A DNA stretch of 51,435 nucleotides from Crocinitomicaceae bacterium (GCA_017984635.1 JAGNZC010000019.1:1-51435), one strand, 5' to 3'. Counted from the stretch's first letter, positions 34,821-42,818 are shown. Notes: a model not told the origin generated them from the sequence alone. Translations and numbers: made by a program.

Positions 34821-35184
34821 ACCAGAATACGCAAACAAAATTTTTAGCGGAAGCAAAAAATTTGAGTTTAGAAGAAGTATATTCAAGAATAGAGAGATAA
34901 CTAAAATCATAGTATATGCCTCATCACCAATCAGTAAAATAATTGGAGAATTTGAAATTGGAGAGATTTTACACGATGATTTAAAATCTTTATGGACACT
35001 AACAAAAGACTTTTCTGGTATAACAGAAAAATATTATTATGATTATTTCATTGGTAAAGAAAACGGATTTGCTTTAGAAGTTAAAAAAGTAAAACAATAT
35101 AAAGAACTTTTGTGTATAAAAGAAACATATGGTATTCATCCACCGCAATCTTTTGCTTATGTAAAGAAAAGCACAAAGGCATAA
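34798..35184 (+). CDS. ASCH-domain protein
   Basis: A 128-residue protein of the PUA-like ASCH superfamily: VILSIKPEYANKIFSGSKKF, EFRRSIF and KIIVYASSPISKIIGEFEI are the typical first half. ASCH domains bind RNA or modified nucleosides, and some are nucleases or amidohydrolases. The ATG at 34798 gives the usual start; one at 34783 would add five residues. It overlaps the PIN gene by 23 bp, so the two are translationally coupled. The stop codon lies inside the block's terminal repeat. It could be a partner or antidote of the PIN protein, but nothing in sequence proves that. Confidence 0.83.
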   Translation: MEVILSIKPEYANKIFSGSKKFEFRRSIFKNREITKIIVYASSPISKIIGEFEIGEILHDDLKSLWTLTKDFSGITEKYYYDYFIGKENGFALEVKKVKQYKELLCIKETYGIHPPQSFAYVKKSTKA

Positions 35185-35284
35185 CAGCAGTTTTAAGAAA
35201 TTGGGGTTTTCGGGCTTACAAATCCCCGCCCATCGCAAATCCGCAAACTTTTATCCCCCCCAGGAGCTCTCAAAAACCCAAAAA
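35176..35284. other. Half-site and GC-richer patch at the right end of the cassette-like region
   Basis: AAGGCATAAC ends block 2. After it come AGCAGTTTTAAG and a GGGG...CCCC hairpin-forming stretch (about 35201-35235). A matching GTTATG-type right arm was not found before the mutS-like stop at 35285; only weak AGTTT/AAACT pairing is visible. The right half of the site may be lost or decayed. Confidence 0.4.
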
Positions 35285-37063
35285 TCACTCATCAATCAAC
35301 GCCATTTTCTTCAACAGAAAAGAAGCATTCATATTCTGACAAATTCCATCTTTTATTGTGTAATCAAAGAAGATATCGTCTCCTGTAATGGTAGAATCGA
35401 AGTATTGATTTCTGAAATGTACAGAGTCATTGGCTAATTCACACAGGGCCAAATCATGCGTTGCAATTATCCCTTTTGTGTTTAAGCGGTTGAGTTTTGA
35501 AAGGAATTTTTTAGAACCAATTTCTTTGTCTGTTGAGTTGGTTCCTTTTAATATTTCATCCAAGATCACAAAAATAGGTTCTCCGTTTTCCACAGCATCC
35601 ATAATGAAACGCAAGCGGGTTAACTCAGCATGAAAATAGGAACTTTCAACGGTTAAATCGTCTGTTGTTCTCATGCTCGTGTACAATTTTAATCGCGGTA
35701 AAACACATCGCTTCGCGTATACAGGAAAGCCCGCATTCGCAAATAGAATGGCTAAACCAACGCTGCGCAAAAACGTGCTTTTCCCAGCCATGTTTGGTCC
35801 TGTAATGATTTGAAAGTTCTCAGATTCACGGGTAATGAAATCATTTGTTACACATTTTTTAGCGCCAACAAACGGATGCCCTAATTCGAGTAGTTCAATG
35901 TTTTTAGTACCTTCTTGAATCGAAGCAAAATGTGTAGCTGGAAAATTGTAATGATATACAGCTAATGAAATCCACACTTCCAAGCGCGCAAGTTTTGATT
36001 CCCAACTTGGAATTGAAGCATTCCATTTAGATTGCCAGTTGTTCCAACGGTGAATGCATTGTAAATCCCACGCTAAAAAGAAATTTAAGATAGTTCCAAC
36101 AAATAAATTCATTCTGAATTCCATGCCGTTACTCACTTTTTTTAAATCGTTTAAAGCTCCGAAACAACCATTTTCAGCAATTAATTGCTGTTGGAACTTC
36201 ACTAATTCCGGGTGTATAAAAGTTAAGTGTTGCACCAACTTTAATTGGCGTTGTACCAATTGTATTTTTGTGGAATAACTTGTTACGTGTGCAATCACTG
36301 CGTTTGCTTTCTTAAAATTTCGACCGATGAGAGCAAAAAGAAAGAAAGTAAGGAGTGTATAAACAGAAGTTGGTATCCAATCAAGTTGATAGCAGATGGT
36401 GCCGCCAATTGCAATAACTGGATGTAAAAAGCGCAACAACTGATCTGTAAGCGAAAGGCTGCACGTTACTTTATCGATCGCATGTAAGTGTTTGTCGTCA
36501 TCGTCCGACTTTAAAACAATTGCTTCGGCCATGAATTCTTGGCACCATGGAATGAACGTTGAAAGTTCTTCAATGGCGATTTTGTTTAATTCTAATTCGG
36601 ATGAACCGGAAAGCAAATGTTCGGCTAGTAAGTCACTTCCGGCTTTACTTCTCGTTCGATTGATTAATTGAAACACACTTTTCTTTCCAAACAAATCCAT
36701 GTCAAGCGAATAAGCGTGTTGGGAAGACTTGTAAATCTCACCATCATTAAATGCGCTCCAATCGCCATTTAACACAGCGATTTCAGATTGAATGATCCGC
36801 ATTAGTTCTTTGTTTTTATCCCGTTTGTATTTCACTTGTAAGGAAACTGAAATGAAATAGAAAAACAAAAGGATAAAAATCGAAAGCGGGAGATACAGCA
36901 ATGAATTTCCCCAAAAGAAAAACAAGGATAATGCAATTGTTGAGAATACTAACAAGCGCAGACTTCCAATGAATTGGTACTTTTTTTTGTGAGTAGCATA
37001 CGCTTTTGTTGCGTCTAACAATAATTCTTGGTAAAATTCACTGTTATTTTTTGTTGTAATCAT
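35285..37063 (-). CDS. Membrane-anchored MutS-family ATPase
   Basis: A 592-residue protein with the MutS ATPase domain at the C-terminus: Walker A GPNMAGKST (422-430), FLRSVGLAILFANAG, then VILDEILKGTNSTDKEIGS as Walker B/D-loop and IIATHDLALCELA. The mismatch-recognition domain I is absent. Hydrophobic segments near 33-51, 54-74, 213-248 and 318-333 suggest membrane attachment, unlike MutS or MutS2. Such proteins are common in Bacteroidota with unknown function. Its start overlaps the stop of the Smr-domain gene by 4 bp. Confidence 0.9.
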   Translation of the reverse strand: MITTKNNSEFYQELLLDATKAYATHKKKYQFIGSLRLLVFSTIALSLFFFWGNSLLYLPLSIFILLFFYFISVSLQVKYKRDKNKELMRIIQSEIAVLNGDWSAFNDGEIYKSSQHAYSLDMDLFGKKSVFQLINRTRSKAGSDLLAEHLLSGSSELELNKIAIEELSTFIPWCQEFMAEAIVLKSDDDDKHLHAIDKVTCSLSLTDQLLRFLHPVIAIGGTICYQLDWIPTSVYTLLTFFLFALIGRNFKKANAVIAHVTSYSTKIQLVQRQLKLVQHLTFIHPELVKFQQQLIAENGCFGALNDLKKVSNGMEFRMNLFVGTILNFFLAWDLQCIHRWNNWQSKWNASIPSWESKLARLEVWISLAVYHYNFPATHFASIQEGTKNIELLELGHPFVGAKKCVTNDFITRESENFQIITGPNMAGKSTFLRSVGLAILFANAGFPVYAKRCVLPRLKLYTSMRTTDDLTVESSYFHAELTRLRFIMDAVENGEPIFVILDEILKGTNSTDKEIGSKKFLSKLNRLNTKGIIATHDLALCELANDSVHFRNQYFDSTITGDDIFFDYTIKDGICQNMNASFLLKKMALIDE

Positions 37064-37629
37064 TGCACGTAATTGTAATTGATTTCAATGGCTGTAGCGC
37101 CTTTTCCGTATTCTCTAAAGTCGGCATCGTAAAATTCAACGCCATCTTTTTTCGTTAAAAATAAACGAATTTCATCTTTTAACACACCTTCTCCCACACC
37201 GTGAATGGCAATAATTTTCCGAATGTGATTGGATTTAGCACGCTTGAAAAAACTTTTAAATTCGTTGAGTTGAGTTGAAAGTATGGCTGCATTACTCATT
37301 CCTAAATGGCTTTCCAACAAAGATTCAATGTGTAAATCTATTTCCCAAACATCCATTGGCTTTTTTGCGCCAGTTTTTTCTTGCACTACTGTATGTCTTG
37401 CTTTAGAAAACGTATCGTCTTCGTTGATTTGAAGCGCTGCATTGTCTGGTAAATTGTAAGCAGTACCATGAATTTTTACAATTTCATTCGCAGAAAAAGG
37501 ACGTTCAAAGCCTGTTTCATCTTCGATCCAATACGTTTCATTTTTTATGGAACGAATGATGCCTCCTCCTTTTTCAAAAAGAAAGGCTACTTTTTCACTT
37601 ACTTGAAAGTGTGTTGATGTACCAGCCAT
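37060..37629 (-). CDS. Smr-domain protein (DUF2027/Smr type)
   Basis: A 189-residue protein. The N-terminus (FQVSEKVAFLFEKGGGIIRS, WIEDETGFERPF) is a small beta domain; the C-terminal Smr domain (about 100-185) has EIDLHIESL and IIAIHGVGEGVLKDEIRLFL. Smr domains nick DNA or cleave RNA and form the C-terminus of MutS2. Here the domain is a separate gene overlapping a MutS-like ATPase lacking it, which suggests a split counterpart of MutS2. The start lies 35 bp inside the M50 gene. Confidence 0.88.
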   Translation of the reverse strand: MAGTSTHFQVSEKVAFLFEKGGGIIRSIKNETYWIEDETGFERPFSANEIVKIHGTAYNLPDNAALQINEDDTFSKARHTVVQEKTGAKKPMDVWEIDLHIESLLESHLGMSNAAILSTQLNEFKSFFKRAKSNHIRKIIAIHGVGEGVLKDEIRLFLTKKDGVEFYDADFREYGKGATAIEINYNYVQ

Positions 37630-38563
37630 ACGATGAAATTAAATCTTCTTTGAAAAATAGGTAAACAAGTATTGGACTCAGTAAAATGGCAATCCAAGTA
37701 AGGATTAAAAACAACTTAAGAAACAATGAAGCATTGTAATCTATTGCATTTTTCAGAATTGATTGCACTTGTTTTGCAAGGAGTTGATTTCCTTCTTCCG
37801 TTTCAACCATATCCATGTAACTGCGCAAGGTTTTAGATTTTTCCAATAGTTTTGCTCGAATGCCTGCATAGTTTTTTTTACTTAATTCAGCATAACTACT
37901 TCTGTATTCAATTCCTTCTTCGTCTAATTCTTTACGAACCGCAAGAAGTGACTGAATGGAATGAACCCTGAATCCCATGTAAAATCCAAAAAGCATCATC
38001 AGCCAACTGTCAATGTACCAACCAATTCCAATGAAAAGTAGGGAAGAAATAAATTCAAAAACAAATGTAAAATAGTCATTAAATCGTTTCACAATAATTT
38101 GAACAAATTGACCGCCATCCAAAGGATAGAGTGGAAGTAGGTTGATGTAATTCAAGAAAAGGAAGAGCAAACCAAAATCAACTAAAATCGCAGAATGTAC
38201 GCTGGCTGCAATGAGAAGAAGCAAAATACCAATTAAAAAACCTGGAATAGGTCCGGCAGCCACGACCAATAAACTTTCTTTTTGAGAATAGTTGTCTTTT
38301 TTACCTGAAACAAATGCGCCCATCATGGGGATGAAAAGCATGCGAACATTTTCGTAGCGATAGTATTTCATCACCAATAAATGTCCCAATTCATGAATGA
38401 ATAACACAAAAATTAATTGTGTGACAAATAAAAAGTTGGCTTGAAAAAACACAAAGAATAGGGCGAAAAACAATACCATTGAAACAATCAACTGGCTTTT
38501 TTTTCGCTTCGTTTGAGTAACTTCAAGAATTGGTTTTTCAGGATAAAAATCGCTTTGGTCCAT
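37595..38563 (-). CDS. M50 (site-2) family intramembrane metalloprotease
   Basis: A 322-residue multi-span membrane protein with zinc-binding HELGH (57-61) and the third-ligand motif LDGG (148-151) in YPLDGGQFV. Hydrophobic segments surround both (about 25-60, 93-120, 125-145, 165-190) and another lies near 285-308. Site-2 proteases cut within membranes, often in stress signalling; the substrate is unknown. It lies 2 bp after hemB and overlaps the Smr gene. Confidence 0.9.
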   Translation of the reverse strand: MDQSDFYPEKPILEVTQTKRKKSQLIVSMVLFFALFFVFFQANFLFVTQLIFVLFIHELGHLLVMKYYRYENVRMLFIPMMGAFVSGKKDNYSQKESLLVVAAGPIPGFLIGILLLLIAASVHSAILVDFGLLFLFLNYINLLPLYPLDGGQFVQIIVKRFNDYFTFVFEFISSLLFIGIGWYIDSWLMMLFGFYMGFRVHSIQSLLAVRKELDEEGIEYRSSYAELSKKNYAGIRAKLLEKSKTLRSYMDMVETEEGNQLLAKQVQSILKNAIDYNASLFLKLFLILTWIAILLSPILVYLFFKEDLISSYGWYINTLSSK

Positions 38564-38565
38564 TC

Positions 38566-39537
38566 TTATTTTTTAAGTAATTGTGCAAAGTCTTTTGCGA
38601 AATAAGTTAAAATCGCATCCGCTCCAGCTCTTCGCATACTTAACAACATTTCACTGATTGCTAAATCGTAGTTTAACCAACCTTTTTCAGCTGCAGCGTA
38701 AACCATGGCACATTCACCACTTACGTTGTATGCTGTAATTGGAATGTTAAAATTTTCTTTTAATAAATGAATCACATCTAAATAGCAAAGTGCAGGTTTA
38801 ACCATCAACATATCAGCACCTTCGTTAAAATCTAATTCAGCTTCCAATAATGCTTCGCGTTTGTTGGCTGGATTCATTTGATACGTTTTTTTATCTCCTG
38901 ATTTCGGTGCTGAGTTCAATGCATCTCTGAAAGGACCGTAAAAGGCACTAGCATATTTTACAGAATAAGACATAATTGAAACATCGGTGAAATGATGTTG
39001 ATCTAAGTATTCTCTAATACTTCCAACGCGTCCATCCATCATATCAGAAGGCCCGATGATATCAATTCCAGCTTGCGCTTGAGCCAAGGCCATTTTATTT
39101 AATATTGGAAGCGTTGCATCGTTGAGAATTTTTCCATTTTCAACCAATCCGTCGTGACCATCAGAAGAATATGGATCCAACGCAACATCGCTCATCAAAA
39201 CAATCTCAGGAAATGTCTCTTTCAATGTGCGAATGGCTTTTAAATAAAAGTTGTCATCCGCGTATGAATAGGAAGCCGTTTTGTCTTTTAAAGATTCGTC
39301 AACAGCTGGAAACAAATCATACGTCATAATTCCCAACTCCATGCATTTTTCAACTTCAGGAATCAAGGTGTCAATCGACCAACGAAAATTGTTTGGTAGA
39401 GAAGCAATTTCTTCTTTACAATTTTGACCATCTTTTAAGAAGATTGGATAGATTAAGTGTTCCGTTCCAATCTTTGTTTCTTCCACCATTGCACGGATTG
39501 CAATAGATTTTCTATTTCTTCTAGGACGAATATGCAT
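38566..39537 (-). CDS. hemB: Porphobilinogen synthase (delta-aminolevulinate dehydratase)
   Basis: A 323-residue enzyme joining two 5-aminolevulinates into porphobilinogen for haem. The two active-site lysines are K194 (YSVKYASAFYGPFRDA) and K247 (MLMVKPALCYLDV), the latter forming the Schiff base. The metal loop is DVALDPYSSDGHDGL (117-131), with Asp in place of the Cys of zinc-dependent enzymes, so the Mg-dependent type is expected. It leads a run with the M50, Smr and MutS-like genes. A -7 element (TAAATTTG, minus strand, 39557-39564) lies upstream without a proper -33 box. Confidence 0.95.
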   Translation of the reverse strand: MHIRPRRNRKSIAIRAMVEETKIGTEHLIYPIFLKDGQNCKEEIASLPNNFRWSIDTLIPEVEKCMELGIMTYDLFPAVDESLKDKTASYSYADDNFYLKAIRTLKETFPEIVLMSDVALDPYSSDGHDGLVENGKILNDATLPILNKMALAQAQAGIDIIGPSDMMDGRVGSIREYLDQHHFTDVSIMSYSVKYASAFYGPFRDALNSAPKSGDKKTYQMNPANKREALLEAELDFNEGADMLMVKPALCYLDVIHLLKENFNIPITAYNVSGECAMVYAAAEKGWLNYDLAISEMLLSMRRAGADAILTYFAKDFAQLLKK

Positions 39538-39556
39538 TTCACTTGATTTTGTTAGA

Positions 39557-39564
39557 CAAATTTA
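39557..39564 (-). promoter_or_regulatory. -7 promoter element of hemB
   Basis: TAAATTTG on the minus strand, 19 bp before the hemB ATG. A TTTG upstream sits only 14 bp away, outside the normal spacer range. Confidence 0.45.
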
Positions 39565-39619
39565 ACCCAAATTAATGACAAAAAGTAGAAGAATGGTAAT
39601 TTTAAACGGATTTTAAATA

Positions 39620-39650
39620 AATAAAAAAAGCCATTCAAAAGAATGGCTTT
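39620..39650 (-). terminator. Intrinsic terminator of fabG
   Basis: Arms AAAGCCATTC (39627-39636) and GAATGGCTTT (39641-39650) with a four-base loop. On the minus strand seven T follow the hairpin. It separates fabG from hemB. Confidence 0.88.
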
Positions 39651-39670
39651 AAAGCGTTTATATGTTGGAT

Positions 39671-40417
39671 TTACATTGTCATTCCACCACAAACGTGAAT
39701 GGTTTGACCTGTAATATAAGTTGACATATCTGAACCTAAGAAAACAGTTGCATTGGCAACATCTTGAGGCGTTCCACCACGTTTTAATGGGATGGTGCTT
39801 CTCCATTGTTCTACTACTTTTGGATCCAATACTTCCGTCATTTCAGTTTCAATGAAGCCTGGTGCGATTGCGTTACAACGAATGTTTCTTGAACCTAATT
39901 CTTGTGCAATTGATTTTGAAAATCCAATTAAACCAGCTTTCGATGCTGCATAGTTAGATTGACCAGCGTTACCGCTCACACCAACAACAGATGACATATT
40001 AATGATAGAACCACTTTTTGCTTTTAACATTGGTTTCAAAACAGCTTTTGTTAAGTTAAAGGCAGATTTTAAGTTGGTATTCATGACTTCGTCCCATTGT
40101 TCTTCGGACATACGCATTAATAAAGTATCTCTTGTGATTCCGGCATTGTTCACTAACACATCAACTGTACCAAATGCTTCAACCACATCATCTACTAATT
40201 TTTGTGCTTCATCGTATTTTGATGCATCGCTTTTAAATCCTTTAGCAACACCACCATTACTTGTCAATTCTAATTCTAAAGCACGTGCTTTTTCATCCGA
40301 AGATAAATAAGTAAATGCAACTTTCGCGCCTTGTTTTACACATTCTTCAGCAATTGATTTACCAATTCCTCTCGACGCTCCTGTGATTAACACAATTTTA
40401 TTTTCTAATAAGCCCAT
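39671..40417 (-). CDS. fabG: 3-oxoacyl-[acyl-carrier-protein] reductase
   Basis: A 248-residue classical SDR that reduces 3-oxoacyl-ACP in fatty-acid elongation with NADPH. The cofactor motif is TGASRGIG (12-19), the NNAG motif follows at 90-93, and the catalytic triad is S143, Y156 and K160 (SNYAASKAG), with the same 13-residue Ser-Tyr spacing as E. coli FabG. The C-terminus (YITGQTIHVCGGMTM) is typical. It appears to be transcribed alone. Confidence 0.95.
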   Translation of the reverse strand: MGLLENKIVLITGASRGIGKSIAEECVKQGAKVAFTYLSSDEKARALELELTSNGGVAKGFKSDASKYDEAQKLVDDVVEAFGTVDVLVNNAGITRDTLLMRMSEEQWDEVMNTNLKSAFNLTKAVLKPMLKAKSGSIINMSSVVGVSGNAGQSNYAASKAGLIGFSKSIAQELGSRNIRCNAIAPGFIETEMTEVLDPKVVEQWRSTIPLKRGGTPQDVANATVFLGSDMSTYITGQTIHVCGGMTM

Positions 40418-40433
40418 ATTAATTTACTTTTTT

Positions 40434-40441
40434 CAAAGATA
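40434..40441 (-). promoter_or_regulatory. -7 promoter element of fabG
   Basis: TATCTTTG on the minus strand matches TAnnTTTG and lies 16 bp before the fabG ATG. No TTTG is seen at the -33 distance. Confidence 0.5.
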
Positions 40442-40540
40442 GAAAATCAATAGTTTAATAGGGGTTTAGACTGAAAAAAGAATGAATAATGAAATGTGAA
40501 TAACATATTTGAAAAAATAAAGTTATTTTTTGCTAATTAA

Positions 40541-40571
40541 TTGAAATATGAAATTAATTAAATTATATTTG
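40541..40571 (+). promoter_or_regulatory. Promoter facing the gene-free repeat region
   Basis: TTGA (40541-40544), a 19-bp spacer and TATATTTG (40564-40571) fit the Bacteroidota consensus. No plus-strand protein gene follows for several kilobases, so any transcript would be non-coding. Confidence 0.55.
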
Positions 40572-40609
40572 TAACGGTTTAGTTGTAAAAGGTAGGTTAG
40601 GTTAGGTTT

Positions 40610-40641
40610 GAAAGGAGTGAAACACCCGTTTTGCTCCTTTC
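40610..40641 (+). ncRNA. Strong stem-loop, candidate small RNA element
   Basis: GAAAGGAGTGAAAC (40610-40623) pairs with GTTTTGCTCCTTTC (40628-40641) over 14 bp, counting two G-U pairs, around the loop ACCC. It starts about 39 nt after a plus-strand -7 element and is preceded by a short GGTTA-type repeat (about 40591-40608). There is no T run directly after the stem, so it is not a standard terminator. Small RNA status is inference. Confidence 0.4.
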
Positions 40642-40670
40642 GACGTTTATAGAGGTTTTTATATTTAAAA

Positions 40671-41016
40671 GTGTTGGGTTTTGAGTTGAAAGTTTTGAGT
40701 ATAAATTTTACAGAACCACGATCTAGTCATTTAGTCTTTCAATCTTAATATCCTTTTATCTTTAAAGGTTTTGGGTTTTGAGTTGAAAGTTTTGAGTATA
40801 GATTTTACAGAACCACGATCTAGTCATTAAGTCTTTAAATCTTAATATCATTTTATCAATAAAAGTGTTGGGTTTTGAGTTGAAAGTTTTGAGTATAGAT
40901 TTTACAGAACCACGAACTAGTCATTAAGTCTTTCAATCATTATATCTTATAGTCTTTTTTTAGATTTCAACAGAATCACGATTGTGTCTTAAAGTCTTTA
41001 AATCCGTATATCTTAA
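40671..41016. repeat. Tandem repeat of 97 bp, three copies plus a degenerate fourth
   Basis: Units start at 40671, 40768 and 40865, exactly 97 bp apart, each opening with GTGTTGGG or GTTTTGGG followed by TTTTGAGTTGAAAG. The inner segment TTTACAGAACCACGA is shared. A shortened, diverged fourth unit covers about 40959-41016 (ACAGAATCACGATTG). There is no open frame through the array. It fills the space between fabG and the end of the porin gene. Function unknown. Confidence 0.85.
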
Positions 41017-41021
41017 AAAAT

Positions 41022-42752
41022 CTAATTAAAGAAATCCCAGGTAATTCCAACTCTAAACTGCATAGATGCGATTGGAAACGCAGATACTGGTGAAGAACTT
41101 ATTTCATTCCAAGATCTCCCGATGTTTTCAACTCGGACAAAAAACTTGAATTCTTCTATTTGGATGCCTCCAAATGCATGAAGATTGAATTGTTCCTGAA
41201 GTTGAAGTGTAGAAGCAGTAAAATTAAAACTACTTGTCAAAGCGTTGAAATAAACTTGTCGAAACGATGAGTTGTACGAGAAATCTGCTCCTAAATAACC
41301 TTTTAATTTTTTGGCTTTAAAGATTCCGCCTTTGATAAAGATTCTTCCTTGAAATTGGTGTAAAGGAATAAAATCTGTCGATTGATCAACAATTGAAAAA
41401 GTATATTTTGGTTGAATTGTTATAAATTTATACTTAAAATCAAGGTTCAAATAAAGTTGTTGTAGCACGAAATTATTGACCGTATCTTGTTCCCACTTTG
41501 TTTCTTTGAAAAAATAATTATTATTGGAAATGGAGAAACGATGGCCTGCCTTAATCGTTAATAGCTTAGTTGAATAACTTGCGTTTAAATCAGAAAAGAA
41601 ATTAAATTGTTTGTTGTATTGTCCATTTAAATTAGTGTAATTATTTCCAATTGCTAAACGTTGGTAAATTGCTGGAAGTTTAGATTCTAAAGAAATAGCA
41701 CCATTTAATTGGATGTGATTCAATTGTTTGATAGCTGAAAAGTAATTATGGAATTCATTTTTTGCACCAACGATATTGAATTCAAATTGGTTGTTGATAA
41801 AACTGGTTTTTCGTTCGCGTTTAAAATTGAAAAAAGTGGATATTTCTAAAGTATCATTGAGTGATGTAAGGTTTTTAAATTGCCAATAATTGGTGTTTAA
41901 TCCAATTTTTAATTCATGAAATGAATTGGAAGAATAAACTCCAAATCCATTTTCAAATTGGGTTAATTGGTGATTATCATTGGTTTGTAAACTGTCAAAG
42001 TTAATGAGTGTATAAATGTAAGAAAGTGTATCAGTTTCACTGTAGGAGTAATTTTTCGCGCTCAATTTATGCTGTGTAAAAATTCCTTTCGATTGAAGTG
42101 AATCTTTATTGAAGTCTAAATAGTTATTCCAATTGATTCTTCCCAATTGCGTTTTTGTAATTGCGTTTGTTTTGTTTACTGGAACATAGATTAAGTCTAA
42201 CGTTTGAAGTAAAGTATCATTAGTGATTCCTCCACTTTGTTGAACGTTTGAATTCTGATAACCAATTTTTAAATCAGATTGATACCGCTTTCCTTTGAAG
42301 TTGTATTGAATTTGTAGATCATTGTGCGTAAATTCACTATTCCGCATAAATCCGGTTGAACTGTAACGGTTGTAATCGATATTCAATAAACTTTTAGTAG
42401 AAAGTACATGTTGATATTCTGCTAGTAAATGCTGCGTTCCTTTGTTTCCAAATGAATAAGAAAAGCCCAAATGAGGCAGAGCAGAGAAACGCATTTTTTT
42501 CCATGGGCTAAAAGCATAAAAGCGCTGACCTCCTTTGGATTGGATAACTATTTGTGCGCTAAAAATACTTGAAGAGGCATTCAATCCTCCGCCAGGTAAC
42601 GTTGAAGATTGAATGGGTAATAATAAATCGGTTGAATCGAGTTGTTGGCTAATACTATATCCTGATTTTAAGGTATCTATCAAAGAACCATTCAATTGTG
42701 CTTTCGCCATTGAAAAAACACATAGAAATAAAACGAATATATAATAGCGCAT
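41022..42752 (-). CDS. Putative outer-membrane porin (Porin_10-like)
   Basis: A 576-residue protein with a signal peptide (cut near AKAQ) and a beta-rich body of alternating hydrophobic strands with many Tyr, Phe and Asn, ending in FRVGITWDFFN with a terminal aromatic region typical of barrel proteins. It resembles the Bacteroidota putative-porin family PF14121, with the early FSPWKKMRFSALPHLGFSYS. The transported solute is unknown. It starts 67 bp after the rpsT stop, beyond a terminator; TACCTTTA upstream may be its -7 element. Confidence 0.8.
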   Translation of the reverse strand: MRYYIFVLFLCVFSMAKAQLNGSLIDTLKSGYSISQQLDSTDLLLPIQSSTLPGGGLNASSSIFSAQIVIQSKGGQRFYAFSPWKKMRFSALPHLGFSYSFGNKGTQHLLAEYQHVLSTKSLLNIDYNRYSSTGFMRNSEFTHNDLQIQYNFKGKRYQSDLKIGYQNSNVQQSGGITNDTLLQTLDLIYVPVNKTNAITKTQLGRINWNNYLDFNKDSLQSKGIFTQHKLSAKNYSYSETDTLSYIYTLINFDSLQTNDNHQLTQFENGFGVYSSNSFHELKIGLNTNYWQFKNLTSLNDTLEISTFFNFKRERKTSFINNQFEFNIVGAKNEFHNYFSAIKQLNHIQLNGAISLESKLPAIYQRLAIGNNYTNLNGQYNKQFNFFSDLNASYSTKLLTIKAGHRFSISNNNYFFKETKWEQDTVNNFVLQQLYLNLDFKYKFITIQPKYTFSIVDQSTDFIPLHQFQGRIFIKGGIFKAKKLKGYLGADFSYNSSFRQVYFNALTSSFNFTASTLQLQEQFNLHAFGGIQIEEFKFFVRVENIGRSWNEISSSPVSAFPIASMQFRVGITWDFFN

Positions 42753-42773
42753 ACTAAAAAAAAAATAAAGGTA

Positions 42774-42796
42774 TAAAAAAAGGGGCTAATGCCCCC
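42774..42796 (-). terminator. Intrinsic terminator of rpsT
   Basis: Arms GGGGC (42782-42786) and GCCCC (42791-42795) with a four-base loop; on the minus strand a run of seven T follows. It lies 24 bp after the rpsT stop. Confidence 0.85.
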
Positions 42797-42818
42797 TAAT
42801 TATCTTTATAATATCTAA

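Larger units (their letters stand above)
32757..35185 (+). mobile_element. Integron-cassette-like block 2
   Basis: The block begins with GTTATGCCTT (32757-32766) and its last stop codon lies inside the exact 10-bp reverse complement AAGGCATAAC (35176-35185). It carries three overlapping plus-strand genes. The base composition is visibly more AT-rich than the flanks (for example 25% GC in 33961-34020 against 40% in 30121-30180). No integrase or transposase is seen. Integron-cassette origin is inferred from the matching ends. Confidence 0.65.

Noticed and set aside
30604..35185. Insertion sequence or transposon
   Set aside because: No transposase or recombinase gene, the terminal repeats are 9-10 bp and differ between the two blocks, and no target-site duplication is visible; cassette logic explains the ends better.
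39552..39806. An 84-codon open frame overlapping fabG
   Set aside because: It is in a different frame across the fabG 3' end and its terminator; no protein features.
40671..41016. CRISPR array
   Set aside because: The 97-bp units follow each other directly without unique spacers and no cas gene is near.
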